Assembly: GCA_001931905.2 (NCBI GenBank)
Contig: MSJI02000850.1
Location: 62,001-126,000, forward strand
Reading direction: 5' to 3'
Origin: Cladosporium sp. IMV 00045
Lineage: Eukaryota; Ascomycota; Dothideomycetes; Cladosporiales; Cladosporiaceae
DNA: 64,000 nucleotides
The position numbers were made by a program, and so were the translations under genes. How positions within the stretch are numbered: the stretch's first letter is position 1; each line of letters starts with the position of its first letter. Below are positions 32,138-43,448 of this stretch, piece by piece. The notes beneath the pieces were generated by a model. That model was not told the DNA's origin and did no database searches. It saw only the letters and a list, made by a program, of their open reading frames with translations.

Positions 32138-32390
32138 CTTGACGGATTTTGAGGTGTTGGCAGGAAATTAGTCTTGACCAACAATTATTGTCGCAAAGTC
32201 GGCGTTCGAGACCTTGTAGCTTTCTTGCAGACAAATTTCTGCCGCTTAGGCGGTGAAGCAAGCGATCTCCGAGAGTGAAGGCGGAAGGCCTTGGCTTGGC
32301 TTCTCGGTGGTCCGAAGCCTTCGCCGCAGCATACGAGATCATTGGTATGGGATGAAAGTGTCATGAGAGGAGAATCACCACACAGCAAAG
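32138..32390. promoter_or_regulatory. Divergent promoter RPF1 / RSM10
   Basis: A 253-bp gap separates the start codons of two oppositely transcribed ribosome-related genes (cytosolic ribosome assembly and mitochondrial ribosome). It must hold both core promoters; no individual site was identified. Confidence 0.5.
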
Positions 32391-33310
32391 ATGGCATCAC
32401 CAGCATATTACGAGTCTCTGCTGAGCTCTGCGAAGCGATTGAGGGTATGAACGTAGTCGTCATCCATTTCGCCCCTCATGCACTGACAGCATCCAAGATA
32501 TCCACCCCGAAGCCTTCAATCAACCGCAATGCTATCCAACACCGCTCCCTGACCCAAGCGGTCAACGCACAATCGACCGAGAAACCCTCCCAAACGAACC
32601 AACAGCAAAGACGGAATGCCTCACAATCGACAAAAGAAGATGCGCTCCGCCAGGAAATGCGCGCAATTCGACTGCCCAAAGCCGTACAAGCCACTTTCTT
32701 GTCACCCCTCAAGCGCACACCCACACACGGCATCCCTGTCTGCGACCTGCAACTGCGTTCATACTCGGTGCGCAACTTGGAGCTTTTTGCCGACTTCTGC
32801 CTGCGCGCAGCATACTACCTCAACCTCCCCGCAAAGGGTCCCGTACCGCTCCCTAAAATCACCGAGCGCTGGACTGTCCCCAAATCCAACTTCGTCTTCA
32901 AGAAGAGCCAGGAGAACTTTGAGCGTGTGACCATGCGCCGACTGGTGCAGATTCAGGACGGTCACCCGGAGACTGTGGCGCTTTGGCTGGCGTACATCCA
33001 GAAGAACAGGTACTATGGTGTGGGCCTGAAGGCGAACGTGTTCGAGCACGGAGGTCTGGAAGTCGCCAAGGACATGGATGCTCAGGCGGACAAGGTCACA
33101 CAGGCTGTGAACGAGAAGCTGAGCCTTCTGGGCGGTGGAAAGCAGCTCGCCAATGTGTCCGATGAGGAGCTGAAGAGAATGGTCCTCGACGAGCCTTTCA
33201 AGGCGCAATACGGTGCTTATTCTGCGATGAATGAGGCAGAGAGTGTGCCCAATGCATCCAACAGGTTCACGCCCGTCGAAGTGGAGAAAGAGAACAAGGC
33301 AGAGAAGTAG
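32391..33310 (+). CDS. rsm10: Mitochondrial small-subunit ribosomal protein S10 (uS10m)
   Basis: Component of the mitochondrial 37S ribosomal subunit. I propose exons 32391-32444 and 32498-33310 (288 residues): ATG in AGCAAAGATGGC, an 18-codon first exon MASPAYYESLLSSAKRLR, then a 53-bp intron with CACTGAC branch site and an AAG acceptor joining to ISTPKPSINRN. This gives a plausible arginine-containing mitochondrial presequence. The S10 core is at about 105-215: HGIPVCDLQLRSYSVRNLELFADFCLRAAYYL, LPKITERWTVPKSNFVFKK, and FERVTMRRLVQI. A C-terminal extension follows (GLKANVFEHGGLEVAKD onward), usual in ascomycete uS10m. An unspliced start at 32363 or 32447 is an alternative but gives a poorer N-terminus. 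Confidence 0.92.
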
Positions 33311-33983
33311 GCGCATACTTCAGAGCTCCATTTTGTAAGAAATCAGGCGCATTCGTTGGAGTTGGCAAGCGCTGCATAACCAGCGCTTTTGGGCAAAATG
33401 TTTGCCATGTAAATATACGTCGAATCATTGATATACACATGCCTGACAAGTCAGGCTCTGCGCCGTCACAAAACCTTGACTAGTCATCGCGTTCAGGTAG
33501 TCAGCCATCAAATGCTTCAGTGTATCATTCCACGCATGATACATGTAGCTGACAAGGTGTGAGACCAAGACTGTAAATAGGTCCACTTTTACAAGTGCAC
33601 TTAAAGACCGAGTATGCCAGAATCACCTTGCAAGAACATACAATTGCTACATTTGAATGGGGACAGGGAAGAGAAATGCTGCAAAATATTAGACATTTTG
33701 TCAACTCTATTGAATGTTCCATTATCATTACCAGAGGGTTCTCTGTCCGCCGGCTATGTGAGCAAGGTATAGCCGCAAACGGATGTTGAAATCGAGGCTG
33801 TTCCACCGCCATGAAAAGGAACTGCATCATGCATACTTCGTTCCTGCCTGAACTTCTCACACAATACGAAACCTTCAGTGAGTACATGTACGAATCCAGT
33901 GCCACAAGATGGAGTCATCAAATCCCGCTTGACGCCTGGTTTTTTGCAGATCATGAATGTTTTTGCAGGCAGACTGCCATTCC
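33311..33983. other. Intergenic, 0.67 kb
   Basis: Convergent 3' flanks of RSM10 and the M20 peptidase gene; A/T-richer than its neighbours, with no gene recognised. Confidence 0.6.
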
Positions 33984-35279
33984 TCACTGCTTCCCACTCA
34001 AGTAGTCCCAGGCCGTCAAAGTGTGGATCTTTACGGTATTCAAGAACTCCTCAATGCTGACTTTCTCGTCTCTCTCCGCCATGCCACGAGGGTGAGGGCC
34101 ATAGGCGTAAGCAGGAATCCCACGACTCCGGAAATGCTTGCAGTCGGTGGCACCCAGTGAAGAGATTGCCAAAGGAGTTTCGCCGCGTAGCGCCATACAG
34201 TTGTTCTGTAGGAGGCCCACGAGCTCGTGACTCGGATCACTGTAGGTGGCGGCATGTGAGTGGTCCTCGCGGACTGAGTACGAGATTCCTGGGAAGTCCT
34301 TGAGAATGTCATCGATGCAGTTGCGGATGACATTCGATTCGACGCCAACGGGGATGCGAATGTCAGCGGCGAAGTCGCATCTGGACGGTATCATGTTGAT
34401 CTTGGTACCGCCTTGAATGGTGCCAATGTTGACGGTGGGGAAGAGCATGGCGTCCGCCGCGCCTTTCCACATGATTTCGTCCGCTACCTTGCGCACTTCC
34501 GGCTGCTGCATGTGGCGCTTGACGGTCTCGTCCGTGCCGAGATCAATCTTCTCCATGGCCACGAGTCGCTCGATCAATCTGGAAGCAATACGGACCGCAC
34601 CCTCGCTGCGATGCGTGTATGCTCCGTGAGCTGCAGGTGCGGTCACAACGAAATCAAGGCGAAGCGTCCCCTTCTCTCCGAATCTGATGCTTTGCAGACT
34701 GCTCGGCTCGCCGATGAGCACACAATCACCTTTTAATTCTGGCGCTCCGTCATCGTCGAGTAGATACTTGGTCCCCCACCTGCCACCAGTCTCTTCATCG
34801 GAGACGATCTCGAGCGTGCACCTTCCAGCAATGTTGGCCTTGAACCTGTGCAAGTAAGTGAAAGCTATGATCGACGCAGCAGTGCCCGCCTTCATGTCAA
34901 CACCGGAACGTCCGTGAACATAGCCGCCTTCGACGTCGCCAGAGTATGGGTCCTTTTGCCACTGCGCTGCGTCTCCGACGGGGAATTGATCGATGTGTCC
35001 GTTGAGCACCAGACTGCGATTGGAGCCTTCGGTGCGCGGGACTCCATGTCCGTGGAGAATGGCTACAAGATTTGGGGACTCTGGCTTCGGAGCAATGAGC
35101 TTGCTGTCAATGCCGGCGGCGTCGAGGTGTTGCTTGAGGATTGCGATTGCTTCATTTGTAGTTCCTGGCGGATTGGGCGTGGGTGAGCGAATCAGTGATT
35201 GGAGCAGTGAGACATGATTCTCTGCGTCAGACTGGATGATCTGAAGTAGTTCTTCTTTGCCGATACTTGAGAAGGCCAT
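33984..35279 (-). CDS. M20-family metallopeptidase / deacylase (ArgE/DapE type)
   Basis: Zinc hydrolase that cleaves an amide bond of a small substrate, such as an acyl-amino acid or dipeptide. Single exon, 431 residues from MAFSSIGKEELL. Metal-ligand motifs are seen in order: NGHIDQFPVGD (first His), GRSGVDMKAG (bridging Asp), SDEETGG (catalytic Glu and ligand Glu), IGEPSS (Asp/Glu position), and the C-terminal GATDCKHFRSRGIPAYAYGP containing the last His. The central dimerisation/lid domain starts with GTLRLDFVVTAPAAHGAYTHRSEGA. No signal peptide, so probably cytosolic. An in-frame upstream extension reaching 35336 lacks family character. It lies 5 kb from the amino-acid cluster at 40 kb with the NLR gene between, so membership is uncertain. 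Confidence 0.9.
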   Translation of the reverse strand: MAFSSIGKEELLQIIQSDAENHVSLLQSLIRSPTPNPPGTTNEAIAILKQHLDAAGIDSKLIAPKPESPNLVAILHGHGVPRTEGSNRSLVLNGHIDQFPVGDAAQWQKDPYSGDVEGGYVHGRSGVDMKAGTAASIIAFTYLHRFKANIAGRCTLEIVSDEETGGRWGTKYLLDDDGAPELKGDCVLIGEPSSLQSIRFGEKGTLRLDFVVTAPAAHGAYTHRSEGAVRIASRLIERLVAMEKIDLGTDETVKRHMQQPEVRKVADEIMWKGAADAMLFPTVNIGTIQGGTKINMIPSRCDFAADIRIPVGVESNVIRNCIDDILKDFPGISYSVREDHSHAATYSDPSHELVGLLQNNCMALRGETPLAISSLGATDCKHFRSRGIPAYAYGPHPRGMAERDEKVSIEEFLNTVKIHTLTAWDYLSGKQ

Positions 35280-36154
35280 TTGTGTTGTTTTGGTGTCGAT
35301 GAGAATGATAGAGGCTTCGTGGTTGACCTGGAGCACAAGTCTTTTGAAGTGTATCCATTGTGCTAGCTGACGTGTGCTGATAGGTAAAGCATGTGATAGA
35401 GTTTATGTGGAGCAAACCATAAACCTGAGCAGTCACGATCTCCAGTCACCATAGCAAAATCATAGTTCTCTGAACAAACCATTGTGACTCATGTGAGCAA
35501 TGGATCGAACGGACTGAGCAAACGATTGCTCGAATGCATACTCATGACTTCAAGATGCCTGCCTCATTCTCATATTGCTGGGATCCGGGCACCAAGTGAG
35601 GTCTGGCATCCGGATCACATGACCAAGATGTGCCTGCGTGATTGGCTGTGCATGTGCTTTGAGCACACGGAGTCGACTCCTACCATTGAAGAGATAATGT
35701 AAGCAGAGAAGAAGTCCAGGAATGCATGCTATACATGCGTCACCTATCGACCAGGATATCGAGCCTGAGTGCCGGAGCTGTTTGAATAAGCCAACGGCTG
35801 ACCATCAACACGGCAAGGCTGAGACGTACCAGTAAATCATGGTCTGTGTTGGTCAAATATAGCGTCAACAAGCAGGTGTCTTTCTTATGTCAACCTTCAA
35901 ACATGCGCCAATGTATCATGTCTATGAAACCTTTTGTGGGAGCAGACATCTAGTGATGGGTGCAGTCTAGGGTCTAGCAAACTTCTCGTTGGGTTCATTG
36001 TGCACTAGAATAGGATCAGAAAAGGTTCACAGACTGAGACGGATTGTAAGGTAAGGAGTTACAAGCGATTGCAATTTTGAGAAGACCGTGAGTTGTCTCA
36101 TCATATCATTACCTACCTAGTACTCCAACCAAGCAATGAATCCCACCATCATGG
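35280..36154. other. Intergenic, 0.87 kb
   Basis: Promoter of the M20 gene and 3' flank of the STAND gene. No gene recognised. Confidence 0.6.
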
Positions 36155-37237
36155 CTAAGCGGAAAGGATATCAATGGCCATCTGATGATTCCTGATCTTC
36201 GCCCATGCCAGTGGCGTCCTCCCCTCGTTATCCTTAGTTTCCTTATCTGCCCTATCCATAAGCAATCTGACGGCACCGTCTTGTCCACATCGAGCAGCCC
36301 ACGAAAGTGGTGTCTGGCCTCCTTGGTCGCGCGACTCGACATTGACACCACATGTATCGACGAGGTATGTCACTACCGCATCCATACCGCATTCTGCAGC
36401 CATTGAAAGCGGTGTTTGCCCGTCATAGTTTTCAATGTCGGTGTCGACATCGGATCGCTTGGAAAGCAAGACCACGACAGCTTCGTGACCACGTCGAGCT
36501 GCCCACCAGAAAGGCGTTTGACCATTGAGATCTTTCGAATCGGCTTCGACGTCGTCTCGATCGACCAGAAGCTTGACAGTGCCCTCATGGCCGCACTTGG
36601 CAGCCCATGACAGCGGTGTCATGCCTTCGTTGTCGGCGCAATCAGGTTCTGCACTGGTTGAAGCCAGAAGGAATGCAATTGCTGCTTCCTCTCCAGCTCT
36701 AGCTGCACGTGAAAGTGGTGTTTGGCCCATGTTGTCGAACGAGTCGACTTCCACATCTGGCAAGTCCAGCAAAAGCTTCATGACTTCGATCTGCCCACGT
36801 CGCGCTGCCCACGAGAAGGGAGTCTGCCCTGTGATATCCCTTGAGTCTGCAGAGATGTCTGGTTGACGAAGGAGAACCTTTACCACATCCTCCTTGCCAT
36901 ACTCTGATGCCCAAGACAGAGGCGTTTGGTCGAACTTATCAGGAGTGTCCGCCTCCACTGAATGGTCAAGCAGCGCAAGAACAATGCCAACATGGCCGAA
37001 GCGCGAAGCCCATGCCAGTGGCGTACACCCATTGTGATCTCTTGAGTCCGGTTCAACATCGCTGCGTGCAAGTAGCAGACGAACACACCCCTCTTGGCCT
37101 CGCTCTGCTGCCCAAGAAAGAGGCGATCGCCTTTTAGAGTCGAGCTCGTCAGCAGGGTGCTGATCCTTATTCAGAAGTTCTTCAACGACCCGGTCAAGCC
37201 CAAGACCGCTGGCAAGATGCAACCCAGACACGTCTCG
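36155..37237 (-). repeat. Ankyrin-coding tandem repeat, 102-bp period
   Basis: Eleven 34-codon units in register at the 3' end of the STAND gene, most containing TP(L/F)SWAA and a Leu-Leu pair, with variable residues concentrated between DVE/D and the next N-G-Q. The outer two units are more diverged than the central nine. Confidence 0.9.
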
Positions 37238-39329
37238 AGGAACGTCGGCCCAACTGTCGCATAGCTGAGTTGGGCGCAATGATACTTCCACAGCACAAGC
37301 TACTTTGTCCAGATCACGGACCAGCTGGAGTGGTAGCTGTGAACCCAGCGCTGACATGTCGTTCTTAGCATATGTGCCCCAGAAGCAACAGGCAAAATCC
37401 AGAAGGGGATGTTCCTGGAGTCGCGCTTCAAGCTCAGTCTGCGTGCTGGACTGGCCATTGGCAAAGTCATTGTCGAGAAGATAGTAAAGACATGTTCTCG
37501 CCACGTCGACTCGCGCTGTTGGGTGCCAAGTTGGCATGAGCTTTTCGAAGTACTCTTGCGCGGTAAAGTGGAAGAAGCGGACGATCTGTGTCGAGGGGTC
37601 CAGGGCGACTAGGCCAGCACAGACAGATAGAATGTCTTCCATCTCAATGATGTTGTCGTCATCGAAAGGAATGCCTGGCTCGATTCCAAGTGCGTGTTGC
37701 AGCTCTGTCGCCGTCAACGGTCGCTCAGCAAGTGTGATCCAGGCCAGAATCGTTTTGCTGAGTGCGATTGATTCCGAGGATTGTCGTTCAATCCTTTCTT
37801 TCGCTTCTGTGTAGGCGGCATTGAGCGCTTGTGATCCACGCTTGAGTGTGCCCAAAATGTTCCTGATTGCTTTGGGCGTGCGCTTCTCTTGTAGCGAGTC
37901 CAGGTGCAGTTTTGCCAGCAGAAACCTTTGAATGTCAGCACGATCAGTGACGCGAAAAGCTGTGTTTACTGATACTTACATTCCGTCGACGACGTCAACG
38001 ACTTTGAGACTGATGTCTTTGCGGAGCTGGTCGTTTCGTTGAACGCAAGTTGGTAAATCCAGCATACGACCTGCAATGTATCGTTCGACGTCTTCCTTTT
38101 GGGCCCGAATCTCGAGGGACACAGACTTTTCGTAGTACTGCATGATTTCTGGGATGAACCGGGATGTGGCGAGGACCCGCACTGCGGCCGCCGATGTCGC
38201 CAGCACCGAGAGTTTGTCAGAGAGCTGTTTGAATACTTTCGTTGTACCATCGCATTCGTCCAGGGCATCGGCGACGATGAAGACTTTGTCCATGGCGCTG
38301 CAGCATTCTCTGAATAGGTTGACCATCTCTGCAGCAGGTGGACATGTACGATCTCGTTCGTGGTCCATGTACGATCTTCTCAACACCTTCGGCAGGCTCG
38401 GCAAACTCCATACGAGCTGTTCGAGAATGCATGCCAGGAAGAATTCGAGTGTCTGCTTCTTCTGGTCGTGAAAATCGCAGTAGACGTAACAAACGCTGAC
38501 CGAAGTGTTGCTGAGATACTTCCTCTGCAAGTGATCTACAACACTGGCAGCCATGACGGTTTTCCCGGCGCCAGGGATTCCAGGACAGAAGAGGGTCTTG
38601 TGTTTGCCCTGTATCCACTCTTCAAACTGAGTGGAGTTGAGAAGGAAGCCACCTGTGTCAGGGTGTCTTGTAGAGAGAATGGCGGCATGACGTGCAGTGA
38701 AATTGGTGGGCGAGATCCACTGGGCTATCTTTTTCCGCTCTTCGTTCTTCTGGATCAGCACGAGCTCCTTGACATCAACGTGGACCGAACGTGTCTCTTC
38801 CCTGTGCAAGTCAGTGTAGCTCTCTGCCAAACGAATAGGTCATTGCATACACATTGAGTAAGGTCAGAATCGTGTTCAGCTCCGCAACAAGTTCCCGGAC
38901 AATCTCGCGTAGTTTGACGAGAGTACTTTCCTTGAAAGGATAAAGTGCTCTTATGGATTGGTTCTTGACAGATATCCGCAGGTTGGCGAATGCAGATGCA
39001 GGTTTTTGTGCAGCATTTGAAGTGGGTGAAGGTATCGTCGTGTACACAATTTTGTCGTACTTGTTCTGAAGGTTCTGCAGACCGATTCTGCAGTTGTTCA
39101 TGGACGCCGTCAATTGGTTCAAAGCTGTCGAGTCTTTGGCGGTTTGGTCGACCGCTTTTTGAACGACGGCCAGAGTGCTTGTAAGTGATTCAAGCGACTT
39201 CAGCGTCGCAGTGATGTTTGCATCGCAGTCTTTCCAGGAGGAATAGTACTGGTTGAGCCCTTTGGCAAGAGTAGCACCTAGTGAAACTAGGCCTGCAACG
39301 CCACTGGCGATAGAAAGGGGGTCCGACAT
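36155..39329 (-). CDS. NLR-like STAND protein: fungal N-domain, NACHT, 11 ankyrin repeats
   Basis: Signal-transducing NTPase of the kind used in fungal self/non-self recognition and regulated cell death. Exons 39329-38851, 38801-37980 and 37925-36155 (introns 49 and 54 bp) give 1023 residues; phases close and the second join restores the conserved GMFLLAKLHLDSL. Domains: fungal STAND N-terminal helical domain (1-150, SDPLSIASGVAGLVSLGATLAKGL); NACHT with P-loop GIPGAGKT (234-241), Walker B VFIVADALDEC (333-343) and sensor-type VLATSR; a winged-helix/superhelical arm (about 480-660); then 11 ankyrin units of 34 residues from about 664 to the C-terminus, most with the core GQTPLSWAARxG. No death-fold, lipase or purine-phosphorylase effector is present; the N-domain is the only effector candidate. 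Confidence 0.93.
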
Positions 39330-40258
39330 CGTAAGAGTGGGAGCAGTGTGTTCGTGTAAAACTGGCAATTTTCCAAGCGGCTATGAGCTCGAATATGAGG
39401 CTGACATTTCACCCAACGTGACATATCGGTCGGAGAGGCTCTATAAAAGCTCACACCACCTATTCGTACACACTTGACACGTTCAGACGAGTCCTGCACT
39501 CTTGGGTGAATCAGGCGCTGCGCTCAACGTGGCCTCGTGAAGAAAGCAGCGTCTCCGGTTCAGGTTGGTTGGTCCACACCGTAAGGGATGCAGAGTTCAT
39601 ATCGTCATCATGAAAATGAGGCACATCGTGGCGTGATGTGCACTCGCCAATCTTGTCCTTCCAAAGGTCTTGGGACGGTTGGAAATGGCATTGATAGGTA
39701 ATAAGTGCATAGTCCAAGAGAGTACAATCAAGCCACTCGGATGTCGGGCGTCGAATCTCACGCTGAACACCATTCCATCTCGGTTTCAAGGGAGCTGAAC
39801 AAGTTGTGCAACAAACGTGGCACGGTCTTCATCTTGTGCTCGCATTTGCATCGGGACGCCGCCAAGACCGGCACGGGTTGATTGCTGACGTCCTCACCCG
39901 CGCCACGTCTGCAGACTTCAGTTGCTCTTTCGCCTCTCGTGCATCAACGCAGTCATTACATGCAATGTGTCAGTGGCAGAGCTCGCCAGCTACATGTATG
40001 TTCGGGCGGCAGGGCTTGCCTGCAGCTGCCTGCAGCTGCCTGGAGTACACACATCCACGCCCCATGACTCCTCCTCCCGTCCCACGGCTGGAGCAAACCG
40101 CCCGACACCCTCACCTACATGAGTTGAACGCCCCGGCAGACCGTCAGCCTTCTCCGTTGGTGCGCCTTGAAGTGGCTAAAGGCTCGAGCGGGTGCATATT
40201 TGATTGTTGCAAACCTGTAAACTTGCATCCAGACCTCGCTCGCTAGCTCGTCGCCATC
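39330..40258. other. Intergenic, 0.93 kb; left boundary of the amino-acid cluster
   Basis: Upstream regions of the divergent STAND and saccharopine-reductase genes. No gene recognised. A short tandem duplication (GCCTGCAGCT, two to three copies) is near 40018-40047. Confidence 0.55.
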
Positions 40259-41685
40259 ATGTTGCCGACCAAAAAAGTGCTCGTCTTGGGCGCCGGTTCG
40301 ATCACTTCACCGGTCATTGAATACATTGTGCGCGACACGAGTACCAACATCACTGTTGCTTGCAGAACGCTTTCCAGTGCTGAAGCCATTTCTTCGGCAT
40401 TCCCAAGAGTCACTCCTCTGGCCCTCGATGCGTCTTCGGCGCAACTCGCTGATCACGTTGCCGCACATGATCTCGTTGTATCACTCATTCCGCCGAATTT
40501 ACACCCAACGGTCGCGAAAACCGCCATCAAGGCTCAAAAGAATTTTGTCTGCACGAGCTTCACGCGCCCGGAGCTGTTAAGGCTGGATGCAAGTGCAAAG
40601 CAGGCTGGTGTCACGCTCATGACCGAAGTCGGCGTTGCCCCAGGACTGGATCACGTTTATGCGGTCAAAATGATCAATGATGTCCACGCAAATGACGGAA
40701 AGGTTCTGTCCTTCACGTCTTTCGTCGGTGGACTGCCTGCACCCGAGTGTTCCGATAATCCTCTCCGAACAAAGTTTTCTTGGAACCCGAGAAATACGAT
40801 GTATGTCAATTTATTTTAACATGAACACCAGCGCTCATTACTGACAATGGACCTATTAGTTTGTCACAAATGACGCCAGCTTCCTTCCTCGAAGATGGTC
40901 ACGTCGTTGAGGTTGCCGGAAAAGACCTGATGGACAGCGCGAAGCCGATCACTGTCAGTGACGATGGACGGTACGACTTCGTGCGTTTTGGCACCGGTTC
41001 TTCCATTCCATTCAGAGAGCACTACAACATACCAGCAGCTTTGACCATCATTCGTGGTACCTTGAGGCACAAGGAAAATCCAATCATGATAACCACTCTG
41101 ATGAGGGTTGGATGGTTGGATGCTTCAGTCAAGGACTGGCTCGGACCACAAGTCAATCTGACATGGGCTCAAGTCACGCAGCGGTTGCTCGGTGCCGATG
41201 ACAGTGATGAAAACACGCTCATAAGCCATGTTCGGAAAGTGAGCCGTTTCCACTCCGATGAGCAAGCCGAGCAGGTCATTCGAGGCCTCCGCTGGATAGG
41301 GATCTTTTCGTCAGATAATGTTCAAGTCGAGACTCCTGTCCTTGTGGACATTCTTTCGAAGCAACTAGAAACCCTTTGCAGCTGGAACCGGGGCGAACGC
41401 GATTTGCTCTTTTTCCAACACCGCTTAAGCGTCCAATTTGCGGATGGAAAGAACCAGACCAGAACATCCACGTTCGAGTTGTTCGGTGACCCTAATGGCT
41501 ATTCCGCAATGGCACGGTCCACTGGCATCACTTGTGGCATCGCTGCTCAGCTCATGCTGGAAAAACATGATGCTGTAGCGAAACCTGGAGTGCTACGCCC
41601 TTACGCCCCAGATCTCTGTTCACTCATGCAGACACGTCTCGAGCAAGAGTGCCTCAAGCCCGTGGAGAAGATTATCGACGATTAA
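40259..41685 (+). CDS. Saccharopine reductase-like enzyme A
   Basis: NADPH-dependent enzyme of the Lys9 family, which joins alpha-aminoadipate semialdehyde and glutamate into saccharopine. Exons 40259-40800 and 40860-41685 (59-bp intron) give 455 residues, the usual length. The Rossmann motif is KKVLVLGAGSITSPVIEYI, followed by VACRTLSSAE, HDLVVSLIPPNLHPTV, NFVCTSFTRPELLRLDASAKQAGV, EVGVAPGLDHVYAVKMI, and GGLPAPECSDNPL. Compared with ordinary Lys9 it has replacements in otherwise conserved positions: SFTRPE where TSYVSP is usual, and SFVGGLP for SYCGGLP. With a second paralogue 2 kb away and cluster-like neighbours, it is more likely specialised than the housekeeping lysine enzyme. Its single intron position is not shared with paralogue B. 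Confidence 0.9.
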
Positions 41686-42159
41686 GGTTTCCTGCAGATT
41701 GGAAATGTCATAATTGCAATGCATGTAGCCACCGAATTCTCCGTCTTGGTCTGATATCGCTGCATCATCTGCTCACTATCATCCATTTTTTCGTCCACAG
41801 CCTGGTGCCTTCCTCGTCCAAGGTGATGTGTTGGGTATGCCAGCGGTCTCTCATACACGACCTCCCAAGTGCATACTATCCCAGCGTATGTGCAATTGCC
41901 GAGTTGAGATAGTTAGGCCTAGTCGGGCTGCATTCTGCGTGGAGACGGCTCAGTTGCTACCTTGACGCAGCCCCTGTAAGCGCCAGAGGAGTATTGGTGC
42001 ACTTGCATGGCTAGTCTGCGAATGCATGCACTCGGCATGCATTGATTGCTCCATTCAAATGACTGTTCTGTCTAATAGCTGAGCTTTGACGAAACTTGGT
42101 TCAAAAAAAAAAAAAACATTCAGCATTGATCAAGAGATTCGAATCAAAGCCTTGCCACA
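41686..42159. other. Intergenic, 0.47 kb
   Basis: Promoter of the 2OG dioxygenase gene. A run of 14 A residues at 42103-42116 lies 45 bp before the ATG, a poly(dA) tract of the nucleosome-excluding type. Confidence 0.6.
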
Positions 42160-43304
42160 ATGAACGCCCACATTCCCAGGATATCACTCGAGCGAGTGTT
42201 AATGAGGGATCAAGCTGCGTACAGGGCCCTAGGCGAAGCATGTCTTGGTGACGGGTGCTTCTACCTGGATCTGAGCAGCACAAGTCTTTCGCACGAAAGT
42301 TCACAGGTCATTGGTATGGCAAGCAAAGTGCTGCAGACCGCCAAGAATTTCTTCGATTACCTACTAGAAGACAAGATGTCGTTCGAGATGGACAGTTGGA
42401 TGGACATGCACATCGGCGGGTGCGTTAGACATGACCCAATCGGCGCTCGAAACGTTGGCTGACAGGTCGTTGCAGGTACAAGTACACAGGAAAGCACAGT
42501 GGCGTCGTGAAAGACAAAAGAGATGGGAGTGAGGATTTTCTGGTAGCGGCACCACCAACTCTTTTCTTCCGAGTACGCTTCTGACCAAGCCTCGCGTCTT
42601 AGGTGCCTTTTGATGCTCTCTCGGATTTGAATACTGAACACAAGCCATGGCCGTCTGTCATCGAAAACAATCTCACCATGTTCATTGAATTCCAATTAAA
42701 CTGCCGCATCATTTGCCAGGAACTCCTCGCAGCACTGTCAACAACAATCATCACCAATGGTGCCTTACCCTTCGAATCCTCGCACCGGGATCGCAAGCTC
42801 TCCACGAGTTCCCTAGCGATGCTGAAGTACCCACCAACAATCGATCTTGACAAGAGGAACACGGGCCATATGGCCCACACTGATGTGGGCTCATTGACAC
42901 TGCTGTTCACGTACGCTCCCGGCCTTGAGATATATCGCGCATCGACTTCAACGTGGGTCTCTGTTCCTCCCCAACCGGGTTGCGCACTGGTCAACGTTGG
43001 GGACACTCTGAGCTTCTTGAGCGGTATGCAGCTAAAAAGCTGCCTGCACATAGTTGTTCCGGTAGAAGGTCATGTCCGGTTTTCTTTGGCATATTTCCAT
43101 CGTCCGGAGCTTGAAGCACAGTTTGTCGATGGGAGTGGTCGTCGATGGACCGGCGAGGCCTGGCATCGTGCGAAATACCAGACATTCAGGGCTGAGAATG
43201 TGGAACAGTCATCTACATCTCTCCTGACTGGACGGTACAACTTTCTTGGTCATGTTGAAAATGAAGAGGATATCGGAAGTCAGAGCAATACTAGCGATAC
43301 CTGA
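42160..43304 (+). CDS. 2-Oxoglutarate/Fe(II) dioxygenase, isopenicillin N synthase-like
   Basis: Oxidative tailoring enzyme (hydroxylation, desaturation or ring formation). Exons 42160-42419, 42476-42542 and 42603-43304 give 342 residues; introns are 56 and 60 bp and phases close. The N-terminal DIOX_N-type part has IPRISLERVL and GDGCFYLDLS. The jelly-roll core carries the iron ligands H201-x-D203 (HMAHTDVGSLTLLF) and H258 (KSCLHIVV), and the 2-oxoglutarate-binding R268-x-S270 (VRFS), with WVSVPPQPGCALVNVGDTL between. All catalytic residues are present. It lies between the two saccharopine-reductase genes, 475 bp after A and tail-to-tail with B (145 bp), consistent with a shared pathway; an amino-acid or pipecolate hydroxylase is one possibility. 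Confidence 0.9.
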
Positions 43305-43448
43305 CAAAGAGGTTCGCAAAAGTTCATTACTCAAGGATGGGAATCTCTCGGAATGCATTTCGGCTTTTTTGAACCATTCGAAGGTCTAAGCTATAGCGAC
43401 AGACGGAAAGAAAAAACAAGTCTCCATGATTGAGATCATCGTTGCAGA

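Noticed and set aside
40018..40047. Short GCCTGCAGCT duplication as a possible regulatory array
   Set aside because: Only two to three copies of a simple unit; no reason to treat it as more than slippage.
42130..42150. T-loop-like GATTCGAATC suggesting a tRNA
   Set aside because: No acceptor stem or anticodon arm can be folded around it; it lies in the leader of the dioxygenase gene.
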